Positions 29,535 through 41,500 of a stretch of 64,000 bases of DNA are shown piece after piece; positions within the stretch are counted from its first letter, which is position 1, and each line of letters starts with the position of its first letter. The DNA comes from Diplonema japonicum. Lineage: Eukaryota > Euglenozoa > Diplonemea > Diplonemida > Diplonemidae. The notes under the pieces are model-generated. The model saw nothing but the letters and a program-made list of their open reading frames with translations. It had not been told where the DNA came from and searched no databases. Both the position numbers and the translations under genes were made by a program. The stretch covers positions 296,238 through 360,237 of the forward strand of contig OZ025701.1 of assembly GCA_964019335.1 (NCBI GenBank). The letters are read 5' to 3'.

Positions 29535-32500
29535 ATACCGGTCGAGGGGTAGCTGCCTCCATGTCCTCCACAAGAGGAGGGGGCACCCGCGCACCTGCAC
29601 CAGAAGATTTTGCTAAAGGACGCTTTTCGTTGTTGTAAGTGGGGGAGTCGATGGGGGAGGGAACCTCGTCTGGTTGAGTCTCTAAACGGCCATCGACGGC
29701 TTCGCTTTCGGCCTCATCACCATCGAATTGCTTAAGAGGGTTAGTTGTCACATTCGGGTCAGGCTCAAAGGGCGCAACAGAGCATCCTTCATCACCACCC
29801 TCCTCCTCATCCTCTGCAGGCCGCATGGCGGGGACAGGCACTCCAGTAACTACACCTGTTGTTCTTCCACTGTCAACAGTCATGTGATTTCCCTCCCTCA
29901 TTGCTTCCGCGGTCTTTCTTCTCTGGTACCTTGACACTGCAATCACCACAACCAACAGCAGCAAAGGGCACAGTACACATATGATAACCAAGAAGATCAC
30001 CAAGGTTGCTGTGTCGCTCTTGTTTGAACTGCCACCTCCTGAGGATTTTATCAGACACCCCCATTCCCCAGGCTGCCCCGCGTACAAGCCATCGCACGCA
30101 CCTTCGATCCCCCAGCAGGACCGGTCACCGTCGATGGTGTCCCCCACCTCATCCCACGCCACACCGCACCACTTTGTGAACCCCACGCTGAGCATCGCCT
30201 TCACAAGGCACTCGTATTGCGTCACCTTTTTTTTTTTTTTTTTTTTCTAAAAAAAATCTTTTTTTCCATACATCTTTTTGAATCAAAACCCTTTTCCCAC
30301 CGTACTTACCTTTACGCCAGACGCACACTGCAGGGGGGAAGGGTATTATTAAAAACACAAAATATATATATGGCATCGTTTCAAAACCCCCCCCAAAATG
30401 AGGCCAATTGACACTTTCAATATTTCTCTAAGTACTTTTTCCCAAAAAAAAAAAATTCTACAACTTTCCCGGCCCAGATTAGGAAAGAAAACACCCCAGA
30501 AAATGGGAAAGTGAGTGTTACTGGTACCCAGAAAATTCAGTCCTAGGGGCAAAAATGGGTTTTTTCACTTTGCACAAATTCAGTAAAAGAGGGGGCGACA
30601 AAAATGGATGCTTTTAAACTTGCTGTTGAGAAGCTAGGGGTAAAAAAAAATGGTATTCGGACCGAGAAAGGGTAAATGGGAACACCACGGTGATCAGGAC
30701 ACTCGCCACAGAGGTTTTTGAGAAGCTCAGTGGCAACGACTGTGCTGCACTAGTTTGTGGCGTAGTGTGTAAAGGGGAACTTCTAGCGGCACTTCTGCTA
30801 TCATTTTCTGGTTGATTTAGTAGCCAACAAGACACCACACGGCGCCAATTGGTCAGAGGCATGAGGCTTGACCACATCACACATGATGAAATAAGGGCAG
30901 CTGGCCTTACTGTTGGAAAAGTCTTGTTCCACAGTAGCATGGGCACAGAAAAAAATAAAGAAAAAAATGGAGTGGATACTCTGGACTGACGGTGGGCGTC
31001 ACTTTCGTGCAAAGGAATTTTGCTACTTTGTTCTTTTTGGTCTTCGTTATGTATATCCCGATCGGACGTTTTCCCTGTGGTTTCTGGGGGAGAAACACGG
31101 CAAAAACAACAGGGACAGCCACTTTGGTGTGCTCTCTCGTGTTTTTTGGTTTTGGGTGCCTCGTTCCAAAACAATTAAAACTGTGGAACAAATAGGTAAC
31201 ATCACCAATACGATACGGTGCGCCATGCATGTAGTTACTGATGTCTTTGGCCCGTACAAAAAGAAAATTCTTGAGTTTCCGGATTTTACAGGTGCATATG
31301 AGCTCAGAAGCACACCGGAGGGTGTATTTGCTACGTGTGCGTCCACGAGCTAGAAAGAACTAAAGTACATCATCAAAGAACTCGCTGCAGACAGGGCAGA
31401 GAAAAGGCCCCCAGTCTATGAATCTTGTGATGAGTATGAGGACGTTCCTGATAGCCTTCCCGGACTTGAAAAACGAGAAAGAATAGTAACCAAATTACAA
31501 AAATACTCGACACCCCATGACAAGCCCAAAGCACCAAGTACACCTACGAATGAGCCTCTTAAAACCCCCCAAAATGCGGTAGAAGGCCTAATAGTATGAA
31601 AAAGAAATGAGGTCGCCCACTCAGCAGCAGCACATCTCAGCCGCAGAAGACTAGGAAATGAAGGTTTCCACTTCCAACATCATTTCAGCCACCTTCTAGT
31701 AGTGAGTTTCGCTATTTCTTGCTATTGAAAGCATACTCTCTGACTTTACCAAAACCACTAAAACCCGATTTTGACCCTAAAACTGAATTTTTCATAGGTC
31801 AAAATAGCACTCTTGAGCGATTTCTGACCCGGGTTCTTTCCTAATATGGGCCGGGAAATATGGAGAATTTTTTTTAAAGGGGGCGGCATGCCCAAAGATG
31901 CAACGAAAGTGTCAATTGGCCTCATTTGGGGGGGGGGGGGGGGGGGGGTTTGAAATCGACCCATATATATATCATGCATACTGTCTTGCGTTGGTTTACA
32001 AGATCCGGCGGATATCTGAATAGACCCGGTTCTGTAGGGCAGGCAGGTGGCCCGCTGTGTGGACAGTTTGATGGAGATATCGGCTTTCTGCTTCATGGTG
32101 AAGGAGTTGTTGGCGTCGTGCAGGCAGATGTCCTCGTGGGTGGGGGCCATGAGGTAGAGGGTGTCGTCCTCACACAGAGCGCTTCCGTTTGACAGGACGT
32201 TGAACGCGCCAGGGGTCACTAAGCTGACAAGGGAACAGAGCCCGTCTGCTTCAAAGTACGTAACCTCCCTGGCTAGTACTTGGCAGTTTGTGTCGTGGAA
32301 CTCATGATACGATGCACCAGTGACCCGCAGCCCGTCGGGGCATTGAGGGGATGCTTTGTTTGTGTTTATCATCATCCACTGTGAGAAGTTGTTCTCGTAC
32401 TTCTGCGTGAGAGGGTTTTTTGTGGCGATCTCCGCTCGGAAGAAGTATCCGCTTCGTCTTTGAACATTCCCGTTTGCGTCTTGCAGCTGTTGGGTACCGT

Positions 32501-33008
32501 CTCTCAGATGCACTCTCATGGCTTGCGTGCTGTAGTGCGACGAGTCCATGATCTTCAGCAAGTTCGGGACGAGGACTTCCTCACCCGTTCCGATTTCTAA
32601 TGGGTGGTACGATTTGATAGTTTGTGGTACGCCCATTGTAGAGAGGGTGTACTCGTATGTGAAGATGACCTTTCTGTTGCAAAGGTCGGTTTTGAAATCG
32701 TAGATCTCCACTAGAACCTGGTCCCCGTGAACTGGGTCAGATATGATGCATTTTACTTCGTACTTCATGCAGTCGGTCTCCTTGACCCGTGTGATGTTCA
32801 TGGTAACGGTGTCGGCGGTTCGGCCTCTTTCCAGTGCTTCTCTATACTCGTTGCAGCGGAAGGTGCTTAGGGTTTCCACTTCCCACGCGCATTCGCCTTC
32901 TAACAGGTGGCCCGTTGTTCTGTCTGTGTCTTTGTCGAGGAACATTTTTTCTGCCGTTGCGCACCACGCCAAGGCCGCCACGTAGCAAAACGTGTTTCTT
33001 ACAAGCAT
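29412..33008 (-). CDS. Type I membrane protein gene, intron invaded by a transposon
   Basis: The 5' exon starts at the ATG at 33008 (MLVRNTFCYVAALAWCATA, a signal peptide) and runs to about 32021. It encodes a Cys-rich ectodomain of ~345 residues with NxS/T sequons. Downstream exons are a possible 18-nt microexon 30327-30310, exon 30225-29539 and last exon 29456-29412. The main 3' exon encodes TQYECLVKAMLSVGFTKWC, a TM helix (ATLVIFLVIICVLCPLLLLVV) and an acidic cytosolic tail ending ENMPF. Without the inserted element (30372-31962) the first intron would be a normal ~53-nt GTATGC...TGCAG intron. The splice phases I can see (phase 1 out of the first exon, phase 0 needed downstream) do not reconcile. 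One boundary is therefore misplaced or the gene is damaged. Family unknown. Confidence 0.6.
30372..31962 (+). mobile_element. DDE transposon with ~50-bp terminal inverted repeats, inside an intron
   Basis: Left end: GGCATCGTTTCAAAA, a C run, then AATGAGGCCAATTGACACTTTC. The right end is the inverse (GAAAGTGTCAATTGG, CCTCATTT, a long G run, TTTGAAATCGACC). An ATATATATAT decamer flanks both sides (30362-30371 and 31963-31972), probably a duplicated target. Inside on the plus strand is a decayed transposase. The superfamily is not certain. Confidence 0.78.
30650..31600 (+). pseudogene. Decayed DDE-type transposase
   Basis: A plus-strand frame at about 30913-31350 contains WTDGGRHFRAKEF followed by FLGEKHGKNNRDSHFGVLSR. 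This D.G.HF ... E.HGK..D..FG pattern is one I associate with DDE-type transposases of protist DNA transposons. An in-frame TAG (31351-31353) interrupts it, after which the frame continues with KELKYIIKELAADRAEKR to about 31600. Upstream coding-like fragments (RQLVRGMRLDHITHDEIRAA, IRTLATEVFEKLSG) are in other frames. It is therefore broken by several shifts. The exact transposon family is not identified. Confidence 0.6.
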
Positions 33009-34100
33009 TTTTTTTTTTTTTTTAAATTCCCCCCTTTCCCCTTCCTTTTTTTTTTTTTTTGTTGTGCTCAGCACTGGGATTTTTTTTTAAATCTGGGTTT
33101 GAAGGATTGCCTTTACCTCTTCTATCAAGCAGTTTAAAGTTGTTCTAGCAGCAAAAAAAAAAATAAAAATAAAAAATGGCAGGAAAACGGGGGGGGGGGG
33201 GGAGGGAGAAATAAAAAATTGCCACCCCCCCCCCCAATCACGTGTAACTATAATAACAGAAAATATGACCCCCGTCCAGCTAAAAGGGGAAATGAGACCG
33301 CATAACAAAAACAGGCCGGGCTGGTAGACTATCGGGATCAAAGGTGATATGTGTGATAAAGTAGTCAGAAGTTTTGAGGGGAGGGTGTGTTTTTGGGCAA
33401 AAAAAAAAAAACTAGTTTGGCGCTCCATTTGTTTGTGCACGAGCGTGTGCACGAGCGAAAAAAAAGAGATGAGATAAAGGAGGTTTCTGTCTTGGAACGT
33501 CCCCTTTGTCTCTACTTATCTCCCCTTTCTCCCTTCTGGGGCCTCGGCCTTTCTTTCTTTTTTTGGCTGTGTTGCCTTTCTCAAAGTATCCTCTCTTTCT
33601 TCTTGCCACTTCCTGCCCAGTTTCTTAAGGTCCTTCTTGGTTTTCTCTGATGCAAAAACTGGCCTTCTGTTCATCCCAGACTCTTCTTCGCACCTATGGT
33701 TCTGAGCGCGTGGTTCTTCTGGCTCTCCGCTGGGAAGATCCGCTTGCCTCTGACCTTCTTCTGGATGCGTGCTGTGTCCCAAAAAAAAAAAAAAAAAAAA
33801 AAATTGGCCAAAATAGAATATGTTGTCAAGTTTTTTGACGAATTCATTCAAAAAAAATCAAAAACCCCAGTTCTTTGCAGAAATTGTGGACTTTTAGCTG
33901 GACGGAGAGTGACGGGAAGAAAAAAAAAGAATAAAAAAAGAAGAAAAACCATAAAAGACCGGTGATTTTATTTATTTTAATTCACTCAATTTTTTTCTAA
34001 GGGAGGGGGGGGGGGGGGTCTCCCACCCGTCTGCTGTTTCCCTGAAAAGAACTTATGTTTTCTGCAGCAAAGAGCTTAAAGAACGGGAATAATAGCTATT
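33009..34100. other. Spacer, no supported gene
   Basis: It begins with T and A runs. A purine-rich open stretch on the minus strand (about 33790-33516) is highly charged but has no recognisable motif. I see nothing else. Confidence 0.5.
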
Positions 34101-34224
34101 TACTGCCAACAAGTAATGACTTTACCGTTACCTCGAGGTTCCGCATTTTACCGTCGAGGGCCCGCAGGGCCCGAGATGGTAAAATGCGGAACCGAGAGGT
34201 CGGTAAAGCATTACTTGGCGGTAG
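34101..34224. repeat. Large imperfect palindrome (foldback)
   Basis: The left arm (34101-34163, containing TTCCGCATTTTACCGTCGAG) and right arm (34166-34224, containing GGTAAAATGCGGAACCGAG) are inverse copies of about 60 bp with a near-zero loop around GGGCCCGCAGGGCCC. It abuts the next inverted-repeat element. Confidence 0.85.
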
Positions 34225-34232
34225 GTAAGTGG

Positions 34233-34834
34233 TTTTATTTCACGACACTCTGAAATTACTTCACCACGAGGGGCACAACAGGGTGACAAGGGGTACAACA
34301 AGAGAGGGGTTACAAAGGTTACAATACAAGTTGTTTTCCCTCCTTTTGTTGACTAAGAGCTGCCGCTGTCGCTGGCATTGCCACTGTCACCATCTCTAAT
34401 CAGGCCTTCCCATACCTGGCGCGGCCGCTGGCTCCTTTTTTTCTGCTGCTTCGGTATTTTGAAGTCATTTGGGGAGCTTGGGTAAGCTGACTAAGTTACC
34501 CTTACCCACAGAAGAGTTACCCCCAGAAACTGGGAACAAGGCCTAGCCAAAAGTGGGCAAATTGGGAGGAAAAAGTAGTCCAACTTGGAACTGAGCCGAG
34601 GCAAAAGTTGGCCAATTGAGCTGAACCTGGGGGGAAATAGCAAACTGAGAGGAAAAAGTAGCCCCACTGGGAACCGAACCGAGGCAAAAATTGGCCTACC
34701 GAGGCATATTATTTAACGGAAACCCCCTATTACTTCACGGAAATCAGGCCATTATTTCACCGTGAAGTAATGAGATTTAGCGTGAAGTAATGGGCCCCCC
34801 AGTGCGTGAAGTAATTTCTGAAGAGTGAAATAAA
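34233..34834. mobile_element. MITE-like element with TTACTTCAC inverted ends
   Basis: The left end TTTATTTCACGACACTCTGA with AATTACTTCAC (34233-34267) matches the inverse of the right end, GTGAAGTAATTTCTGAAGAG with TGAAATAAA (34802-34834). About 0.6 kb lies between, without a coding frame. Further TTACTTCAC or GTGAAGTAA motifs recur near the right end. Confidence 0.7.
34520..34705. repeat. Imperfect tandem repeats, period about 80 bp
   Basis: The phrase AGGAAAAAGTAG followed by CC.ACTTGGGAAC.GA.CCGAGGCAAAA.TTGGCC occurs twice (from about 34568 and 34650), with a weaker upstream copy. It sits inside the MITE-like element. Confidence 0.65.
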
Positions 34835-35240
34835 GAAAAAAAAAAAGGTTCAAACTTAGAATATCCCGTAGGTCATTTTGCTACTAAAGACTTTTCGGCT
34901 TCTTCCCCCCCCCCCTTTATTTTTCGGGAGAAAAAAAAAAGAAAAAAAGATTTTTCCATGATGGGTGTGAAGGGAAGGTGGGATAACAACGGTACTGAAT
35001 AGAAAAAGAATAAGAAAAATCGGGGATGGGTTGAAAAAGAAAAAATGGGGGGGGGAGAAAAAGGTATTTTTCTTTTACCCTCTTTTTTTTTTTTTTTTGC
35101 ACACTTGAGCACGCTTTCCCTTTTCCAATAAAAAAAAAACACAAATGGGCGAGACAAAAAAAAAAAGAAAAAAAAAAAAAAAAAAAAAAAAACAGCAGAT
35201 AAATAAGCATAACAAAATGGCAGTATGTTTTCCTCTTTTT

Positions 35241-35795
35241 TATTTTATTTATTTATCTTTTTGGCCCCCCTCCCTAGTGTTTTTGGCTGGGGACCCCATA
35301 AATAATGTAGTTTGTTTCCTCATGTTTCTTGCAGGTTTGTGATCAGTGGTGGCTAAACTAAGAGGGCATGTAAAGAATGAGTGTTTCTTCGTCCAAATAA
35401 GAGATGACAAGCCAACTGAAGCAGTGCTGGGGAAGACCGCTTTCTATGAGTTAGGCAAGATTGTTGCATGTGAGTTGATGCTCCCCAACGTTGCCTCGTT
35501 ACGGGCCATACGTTTAGGCGCTCTTGTGCTACGCAAGCCGCCTAATGACCCATCCACCAAGCCAGCCGACAGCCACCTTCCCCCAGGCCGCCCCAAGCAC
35601 ACATGATATCAGAATCCATGTGATCATCAAGCAGGAGAAGTAGTAGACAGAGTCTGGCTAGTAGACCGACTACTTGTTCTCCCCTTTTTTCTTTTCTTTT
35701 CTGCCATTATTTACTTTTTAGCATGCCAAATATAAAACGTCCCCAGCCAAAAAAAAAACACTAGGTCGGAGGGCAAAAACGATAAATAAAATCAC
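35241..35795 (+). mobile_element. Short inverted-repeat element with one open frame
   Basis: The left end (ATTTTATTTAT...CTTTTTGGCC, then CCTAGTGTTTTTGGCTGGGGAC) is matched inversely at the right (GTCCCCAGCC, A run, CACTAGGTCGGAGGGCAAAAACGATAAATAAAAT). The element is about 0.55 kb. It carries the small frame at 35346-35606. Confidence 0.68.
35346..35606 (+). CDS. Hypothetical 86-residue frame inside a transposable element
   Basis: The frame starts MVAKLRGHVKNECFFVQIRD and ends PPGRPKHT. Composition is coding-like but no motif is recognised. It follows a splice-acceptor-like CTTGCAG at 35329-35335. It may be a remnant of a transposase or accessory protein. Low confidence that it is expressed. 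Confidence 0.3.
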   Translation: MVAKLRGHVKNECFFVQIRDDKPTEAVLGKTAFYELGKIVACELMLPNVASLRAIRLGALVLRKPPNDPSTKPADSHLPPGRPKHT

Positions 35796-35807
35796 AGATT
35801 CTGCTAT

Positions 35808-35942
35808 TAAAGTGGACTTTATTTTTCCCTTGGCCTCATTTTCTGTCCCTTGGGGTCATGATTTTCTCCCTCGCTACGCTCGGGGAAAATCAAACCCCCG
35901 CGGGAAGAAAAAACGCCCGCGGGAAATAAAGTCCACTTTATT
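35808..35942. mobile_element. Hairpin MITE (135 bp)
   Basis: Ends TAAAGTGGACTTTATTTTTC (35808) and GGGAAATAAAGTCCACTTTA (35921-35940) are inverse copies. The interior holds GC-rich inverted motifs (CCCGCGGG twice, CCCTCGCTACGCTCGGGG). Confidence 0.72.
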
Positions 35943-36082
35943 TTACCAAAATCAATAGTTATTTTTTTTAAGTCCCGAATGCTCGCTCCTCTGAACCCAG
36001 AGGTCTAGAATTTGAAGCAAGCTTAAGAACAGGGACTGCTTGCTGCACTCCTGTTAACCAATGCTGATCTTCAAGGTACTTT

Positions 36083-36103
36083 ATTAATAATAATAATAAT
36101 AAT
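36083..36103. repeat. (TAA)n microsatellite
   Basis: Seven TAA units follow TTTAT, preceded by mixed-composition sequence. Such tails are typical of retroposed elements, but no SINE or LINE body is recognised. Confidence 0.7.
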
Positions 36104-36414
36104 TTATTAATGAAAAACACAGCCAGAAGAGAAAGAAAAAGGAAATAAAAATAAATAAAAAAAAACAACTTGAGAAAAGAATGGCAAAAAAAAAAAAAAA
36201 AAAAAAAGCGCTCTGTGAATCACCCCCAAGGTAGTTTCAAAGCAACTTGCTAAAATATTTTTAGTCCTGTTACAAAAACACGGGGTGAGGGGGACAGTGG
36301 GCAGCTTCCAACAAACAACGAGCTATAATTTACCCAATTTTCTTTTTCACAATTACCCCCCCCCCCTTTTTTTTGAAAATTAAAGTTTTTGGTTGCAAAA
36401 AGAAAGAGAGGGCA

Positions 36415-36447
<33 letters not shown>

Positions 36448-36562
36448 GCGGCACGTCAGTAGTTTTCATTTCCTTTTTTTTCTCTTTTTTTTGTTTTTCT
36501 CCCACTCACTGCTGCCTTTTCATAAATCTCAGGGGTTTGCTACAACGCATCACTTCCCTCCT

Positions 36563-36603
<41 letters not shown>

Positions 36604-36712
36604 GCCCTGCTGTACAAACAAAAAAAAAAAAAAAAAGCCCCTTCCAGAAGGGTTCCATCCAGAGATCTTGTGGTGTATTCTTAGTACTATAAAACTTTGG
36701 GGGGAAAGGAAG

Positions 36713-36752
<40 letters not shown>

Positions 36753-37637
36753 CTTTATTTAAACCACTGAACCCATATGTCAAATATATATACATGACAT
36801 TAAAAAAAGAAAAAGAAAAAATCCACAGACCTTTTGTTCAAATTGTGATCTGCCATTCTCTTTTTTTTCTTTTTTTTTTTTGACGCCGTTGCGCGATTTT
36901 TTTCACTTTGTTTGGCTAAATGCCGCCCCTTTCAGCACTTTTTTATAAGAAATTGAAGAGTCCAAAATCCGGGAAAGTGGCAACGAGGAATACTCGACTC
37001 CACCTGAAGGGGAGCATCACCGTGATCTTCAGGAGCCCGAAACACCGACAAGTACCAGAAACTCACCGATAGGTCCCCCAGAGAACTTCTCCGTAAAAAG
37101 AACACTTTGGTTAAATGCTATTTTTTTTTCTTTTCTTTTTTCTTTTTTTTTTCAAAAATCGCCTCAAAAATGGACTTTTTTCGGTTTTTTAGCCTGTGGG
37201 CTTAGTTAAATTGTTTGTTGTTGTGTGATATAAAGATGGAAAATATAGGGAAAAAAAAGATGTCTTTGAAGGGAACCCGCAGTATGTGACAGGATCGCCT
37301 AGAAAAAATAGAGAGGTAAGTAGCACACGGCATTAGAATTCTTTTTTTGGTCGGGGAAAAAAAAAAAAGTGCAGAGTGCTCACTTGACCCCTAAGTTATA
37401 GACAACTCTCAAAGCCAGCCCCAAGTATTTTTTTTTTTTTTTTTTTTTAAAAATAGAATTCACTATGAGGTTAGCAACGCCCCACCGCAGTAGCATGCCT
37501 ACCCTTCTGGGAGCTTGGTTGCCGTAAGCCCGAAGCAAAAAGGTGGCGGAAGATCGCAGGGTTTCACATTCTTGCATCTTTTGCCTGCTTCTATGATGCC
37601 CCCTGCCGTCTTTTCGATTCTCCTCCCATTTTTGCAA

Positions 37638-37676
<39 letters not shown>

Positions 37677-37806
37677 AAATACTGGTTGCTCTTGCAAAGA
37701 ATGAATTTCGCCAATAAAGAAAACCTCCCCCCGCCCATAATGAAGGCTTAGCACAAGATTTACTTGTTGCAGCCGCCCTGCCCTAGAAAAAGGAAAAATT
37801 CTCGCA

Positions 37807-37837
<31 letters not shown>

Positions 37838-38534
37838 GAAAAATACAACGACCCTCTCATTGATCCACTGCATCGTAGCCCCCTGCGACATCATATGGCC
37901 GGGGAAATCGGGAAAACAAAAAAAAAAAACCCCCCCTCTCTTTTTCTTTTCTTTTTTATTTTTTGAGAAGAAAAAAAAAAATCACATTGTTGTAAGAGTA
38001 AGATGACCCGCATTTTCTCTTTAATATTTTTCTCTCTCTTATGTTACTATACTTTTTCTTTTCAGGGTCCCGGCGGGGGGGGTACGGGCCTTGAGGGAGA
38101 AAAAAAAAAGGAGGGGAACTTCTCATCTTACTCTCCCCCGCCGGTAGCTCGGGAAAAAAAAAGGGGGGGGAGGCAGGGAAAGGAAGTAGTGATATGCTGG
38201 AGGGGGGAGTAAAGGGAGGGAAGAAAAGGAAATACTCTCCTCTTTCCCATGCGTTTCAGGGATTTTTTTTTTTGTTTACAACTTAATCTTAACTTTCTTT
38301 TCCCGGAAAAAAAAAAAAAAAAAAAAAAAAAAAGAAAGGACCACCACCAACATGGAGAGCCCACATCGGAGAAAACAGCAGCATTTTTACGCACAACCGA
38401 TTGACCTCCTTGATCTCCTGAAAAATCTACCCCTGTGTACATATGGCGCATGGAGCGGGCAGCAGGGTATCCGCAAACCCGCTTCTTTTCTTTTCTTTTC
38501 TTTTTTTTTTTCCTTTTTTTTTTTTTTCCTTTTT
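36104..38534. other. Long spacer, homopolymers and unidentified fragments
   Basis: 2.4 kb without a supportable gene. Poly-T and poly-A runs of up to ~45 nt occur (for example 37637-37675). A mixed-composition fragment (about 36930-37320, plus strand) is Pro/Glu-rich when translated and might be transposon debris, but it shows no motif. Confidence 0.5.
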
Positions 38535-41500
38535 TTATCCTTGTAATAAAAAATTCTCGCCCTTTCGTTCATGGGACGCGTAAATCTCGGCTCTCTATTT
38601 TTTTTTTTTTTTTTTTTTTTTGTTTCCCCCGAATTTTCTTCGAAAACACACCTCCAAATAATCATTATTTGCCAGCCATGTTAAAAAGTGAGGGAATGTG
38701 ACCCCCACGCCCATCGTTTCAGTGGGCGGTGGAATGCCAAGCCGCCCGCACATCCGCGCCACCCCGGAGCTCGTAATCTGCTGTGACCCGCCTTCTGAGA
38801 ACATCGAATGGAGCGTTCTAGCACAAAAAAACGTAATCTTGTTCAAACAAGCATAGTACTCCACCATGCTGATTGAGGGCACGGTACCAAGGAGCAGGGT
38901 CAGTTGCCTGGCCGATGCCCTCAGCGCCGAAGCGTGTTCACTAGCACCCCCTCTGCTGCCCTGCAAGGCATCGACAGCCTGCTTCGGGACACATTGGACA
39001 TTAACATCTTGGAACGCACATGAATCTCTTAAGGCAAGTTTGAAACCTTCTTTACTAGTCACGCTCACTGCATTTATACTCAACACGAGGGACCCCTCCG
39101 TGACACCATTTTCAAAGGCCACTGAGTCCTCTTTCACTTTTGTCACCAGCGCTCCCATGTCTGTCTCGTGCCTCCTGTACGTTATGGTGCTGATGCCTAA
39201 AAACGGTTTCAGTTCTTTGAACTTCATGTTGTTGACCTGTACTTGCTTGCACCGCTCCTCGTGAGCCGGCAGCGCGTCCCTCACGAACTCCACGCCGCAC
39301 ATCGTGCAGGAGGTCATGCCCTTCTTGCACACTTCGTCGTGTTGGGTGTCGTCTCTAGTCACTTTGTCCCCACACGCAGCGCATGTCACTAGCGTCACTC
39401 CGCAGTCCATCTCCTTGTGTACGACAAGAGGTGTCCCTTTTAGCATCGCCCCGCAGTCCGGGCACGATGTCCTGCTCTCGCACACTACGGTGTGTATCTT
39501 CATGTCGTCCTCGGGCAGCACGATGGGGCAGAATTCGCACTTCCTTGGAACAGACTTGCACACGTCCTGCAAGTGGTCTGGCAACTCACCCGCGGTCATC
39601 CCCTGCTTGCAGTACTGGCAGAACGCAGGTCGTTCCCCGCATGTCTTCCCATGCTCTGCCCGTGCCGGGAACACTTTGTTGCAGTACTGGCACGACACAG
39701 GTTGGTTCTCGCAGACGAGCATGTGTGCCTCTTCGTCACTTGCTGTGAAGCTCTTGCCGCATTTGTTGTAGCACTCGATTACCCTCAGCGAGCAGTACCT
39801 GTTGGTGTGCAGGGACAGCATTGTCCATTTAATCGAAGTCTTGCACCCTAGAGGGCATGCCACGAATCGCTCTGAGCACAGCTCTCCAGCAGGATGGCCC
39901 TCGAGCCCAACGGGGTCGCCACAGCTCGTGCACCGAACTGCGCGGAAGCGGCACACTTCTTGGCAGTGACGTGCCATGTCGCGTGTCATAACTGCCACCT
40001 CACATCCGTTGAAGCATGGACGCACCTCCAAAGGGCACGTCACGTGGAGACTGCCAGCAGCATCGCCGCAGCCTAAGACTGTACACCTTTGGGCACATTC
40101 ACCTTTATCCATTGCAGAACACGTAAGGGCGTGCGCCTCTAAACTGCTGCTCTCAACCACAGCACCGCAGCCTTCCGGGCATGGTTTGGGGAGGTGCGCA
40201 CATTTCTTGAGGTGAGCAAGAAGGCTGTACCGAGGAACTTCCACTTCACACGTAGGGTGCAGGCACATGATAGGCTTCATCTTGCAGACCTCGTCGTGGG
40301 TTGCCTGCGAACTGAAGGAAAGGATATCTCCACAGCCGTTCAGGCATGTGACTTGTCGGTGCATACATATTTCCGCCAAATGAGCAGCCATGCTGCATCT
40401 TTTGACCATGAGGCCACACCCTTCATGGCATTCGATGTGCTCATTCCTGCACTCGCGGAGGTGTGCGTCCCACCTCACTAGAGGCACATTGGTACCGCAT
40501 CCTAAAACGCAGTCGATCATGCCGCCTGCAAAGGACATGTTTGCACACACGATGCTGTGCACTTGCAACTGCCTCAGCGGGACAACCTCCCCACAGCCTA
40601 AGGGACACTCGATACTTCGCACCGAGCAGTCGCTGTGGTCTTCGTCGTACACGTTAACACCGCAACCTTTCTTGCACGGAGATGGCTTCTCTGCGCACCC
40701 GTTCCGGTGAGCTTGCATCTTGTGCGCGGCCACGACGCCCTCGCACCACAGGCACTGCAGCGCGCGCTTGTCGCAGTATTTGATGACGTGCTCAACGTAC
40801 CTATTCCTTGGGAGGGACAGCCCGCAGCCCAGTTTGCATGGCACTAAGAAATTCTCACAAACGACAGCGAAGTGAGCAGGAAGAGCACCACGTTCCACTG
40901 TCTCTCCGCACCCATAGGGACAGGGGTGAGCACCTTCGACAACACCACTGCAGTCGTGGAGTTCGTTGGGGCTGACCCAGTTCCCGCAGCCTGCTTTGCA
41001 TGGGTACGACAGGTTGCCACAGCTCGACATGTGTTCTTGCATATTATAATCCGTCAGTTTGGCGCCGCAAGCGAGAGGGCACATCACCTTCTTCCCTTTG
41101 CACTTCCACATGTGTTCAGGAGTCTTTCTGGCAAGCACTTCTTCACCGCAATCCCCGCAAGTTATCATTCTGTCTGCGCAAGACACCTCTTTGTGCATTG
41201 CTATCTTGCTGACTTGAACCACTTCGCTGCACTTCTCGCACTGTACCAACCTGTCCGGACACGCAAGCCCATGACTGGAATTCGTTAGCGTAGCACCGCA
41301 TCCATTGGGGCAGCTCGACCCTGGCCATGGACAGGACACCATGTGGGTGACCATGAAGCTTGACTCCATGACACCCTTGCAGGCATTGCATGCTCGTTGT
41401 GACTTAGGGCACAGTGATAAGGAGTGTCGGTGGGCATCTTCCCTACTTGGGAGAATGGCACCACACCCGAGAAGGCAAGGCACTGCTGTGTTAGGGCATC

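Noticed and set aside
33516-33851. Charged minus-strand frame (KKDLKKLGRKWQEERED)
   Set aside because: Low-complexity Lys/Glu/Arg with no homologue I can name and poly-A at its start. Not enough to call a gene.
35950-36100. tRNA-derived SINE or tRNA gene
   Set aside because: A (TAA)n tail is present, but no A/B box or cloverleaf could be drawn from the preceding sequence.
36930-37320. Pro/Glu-rich plus-strand fragment
   Set aside because: Possibly transposon debris, but no catalytic motif or terminal repeats were found around it.
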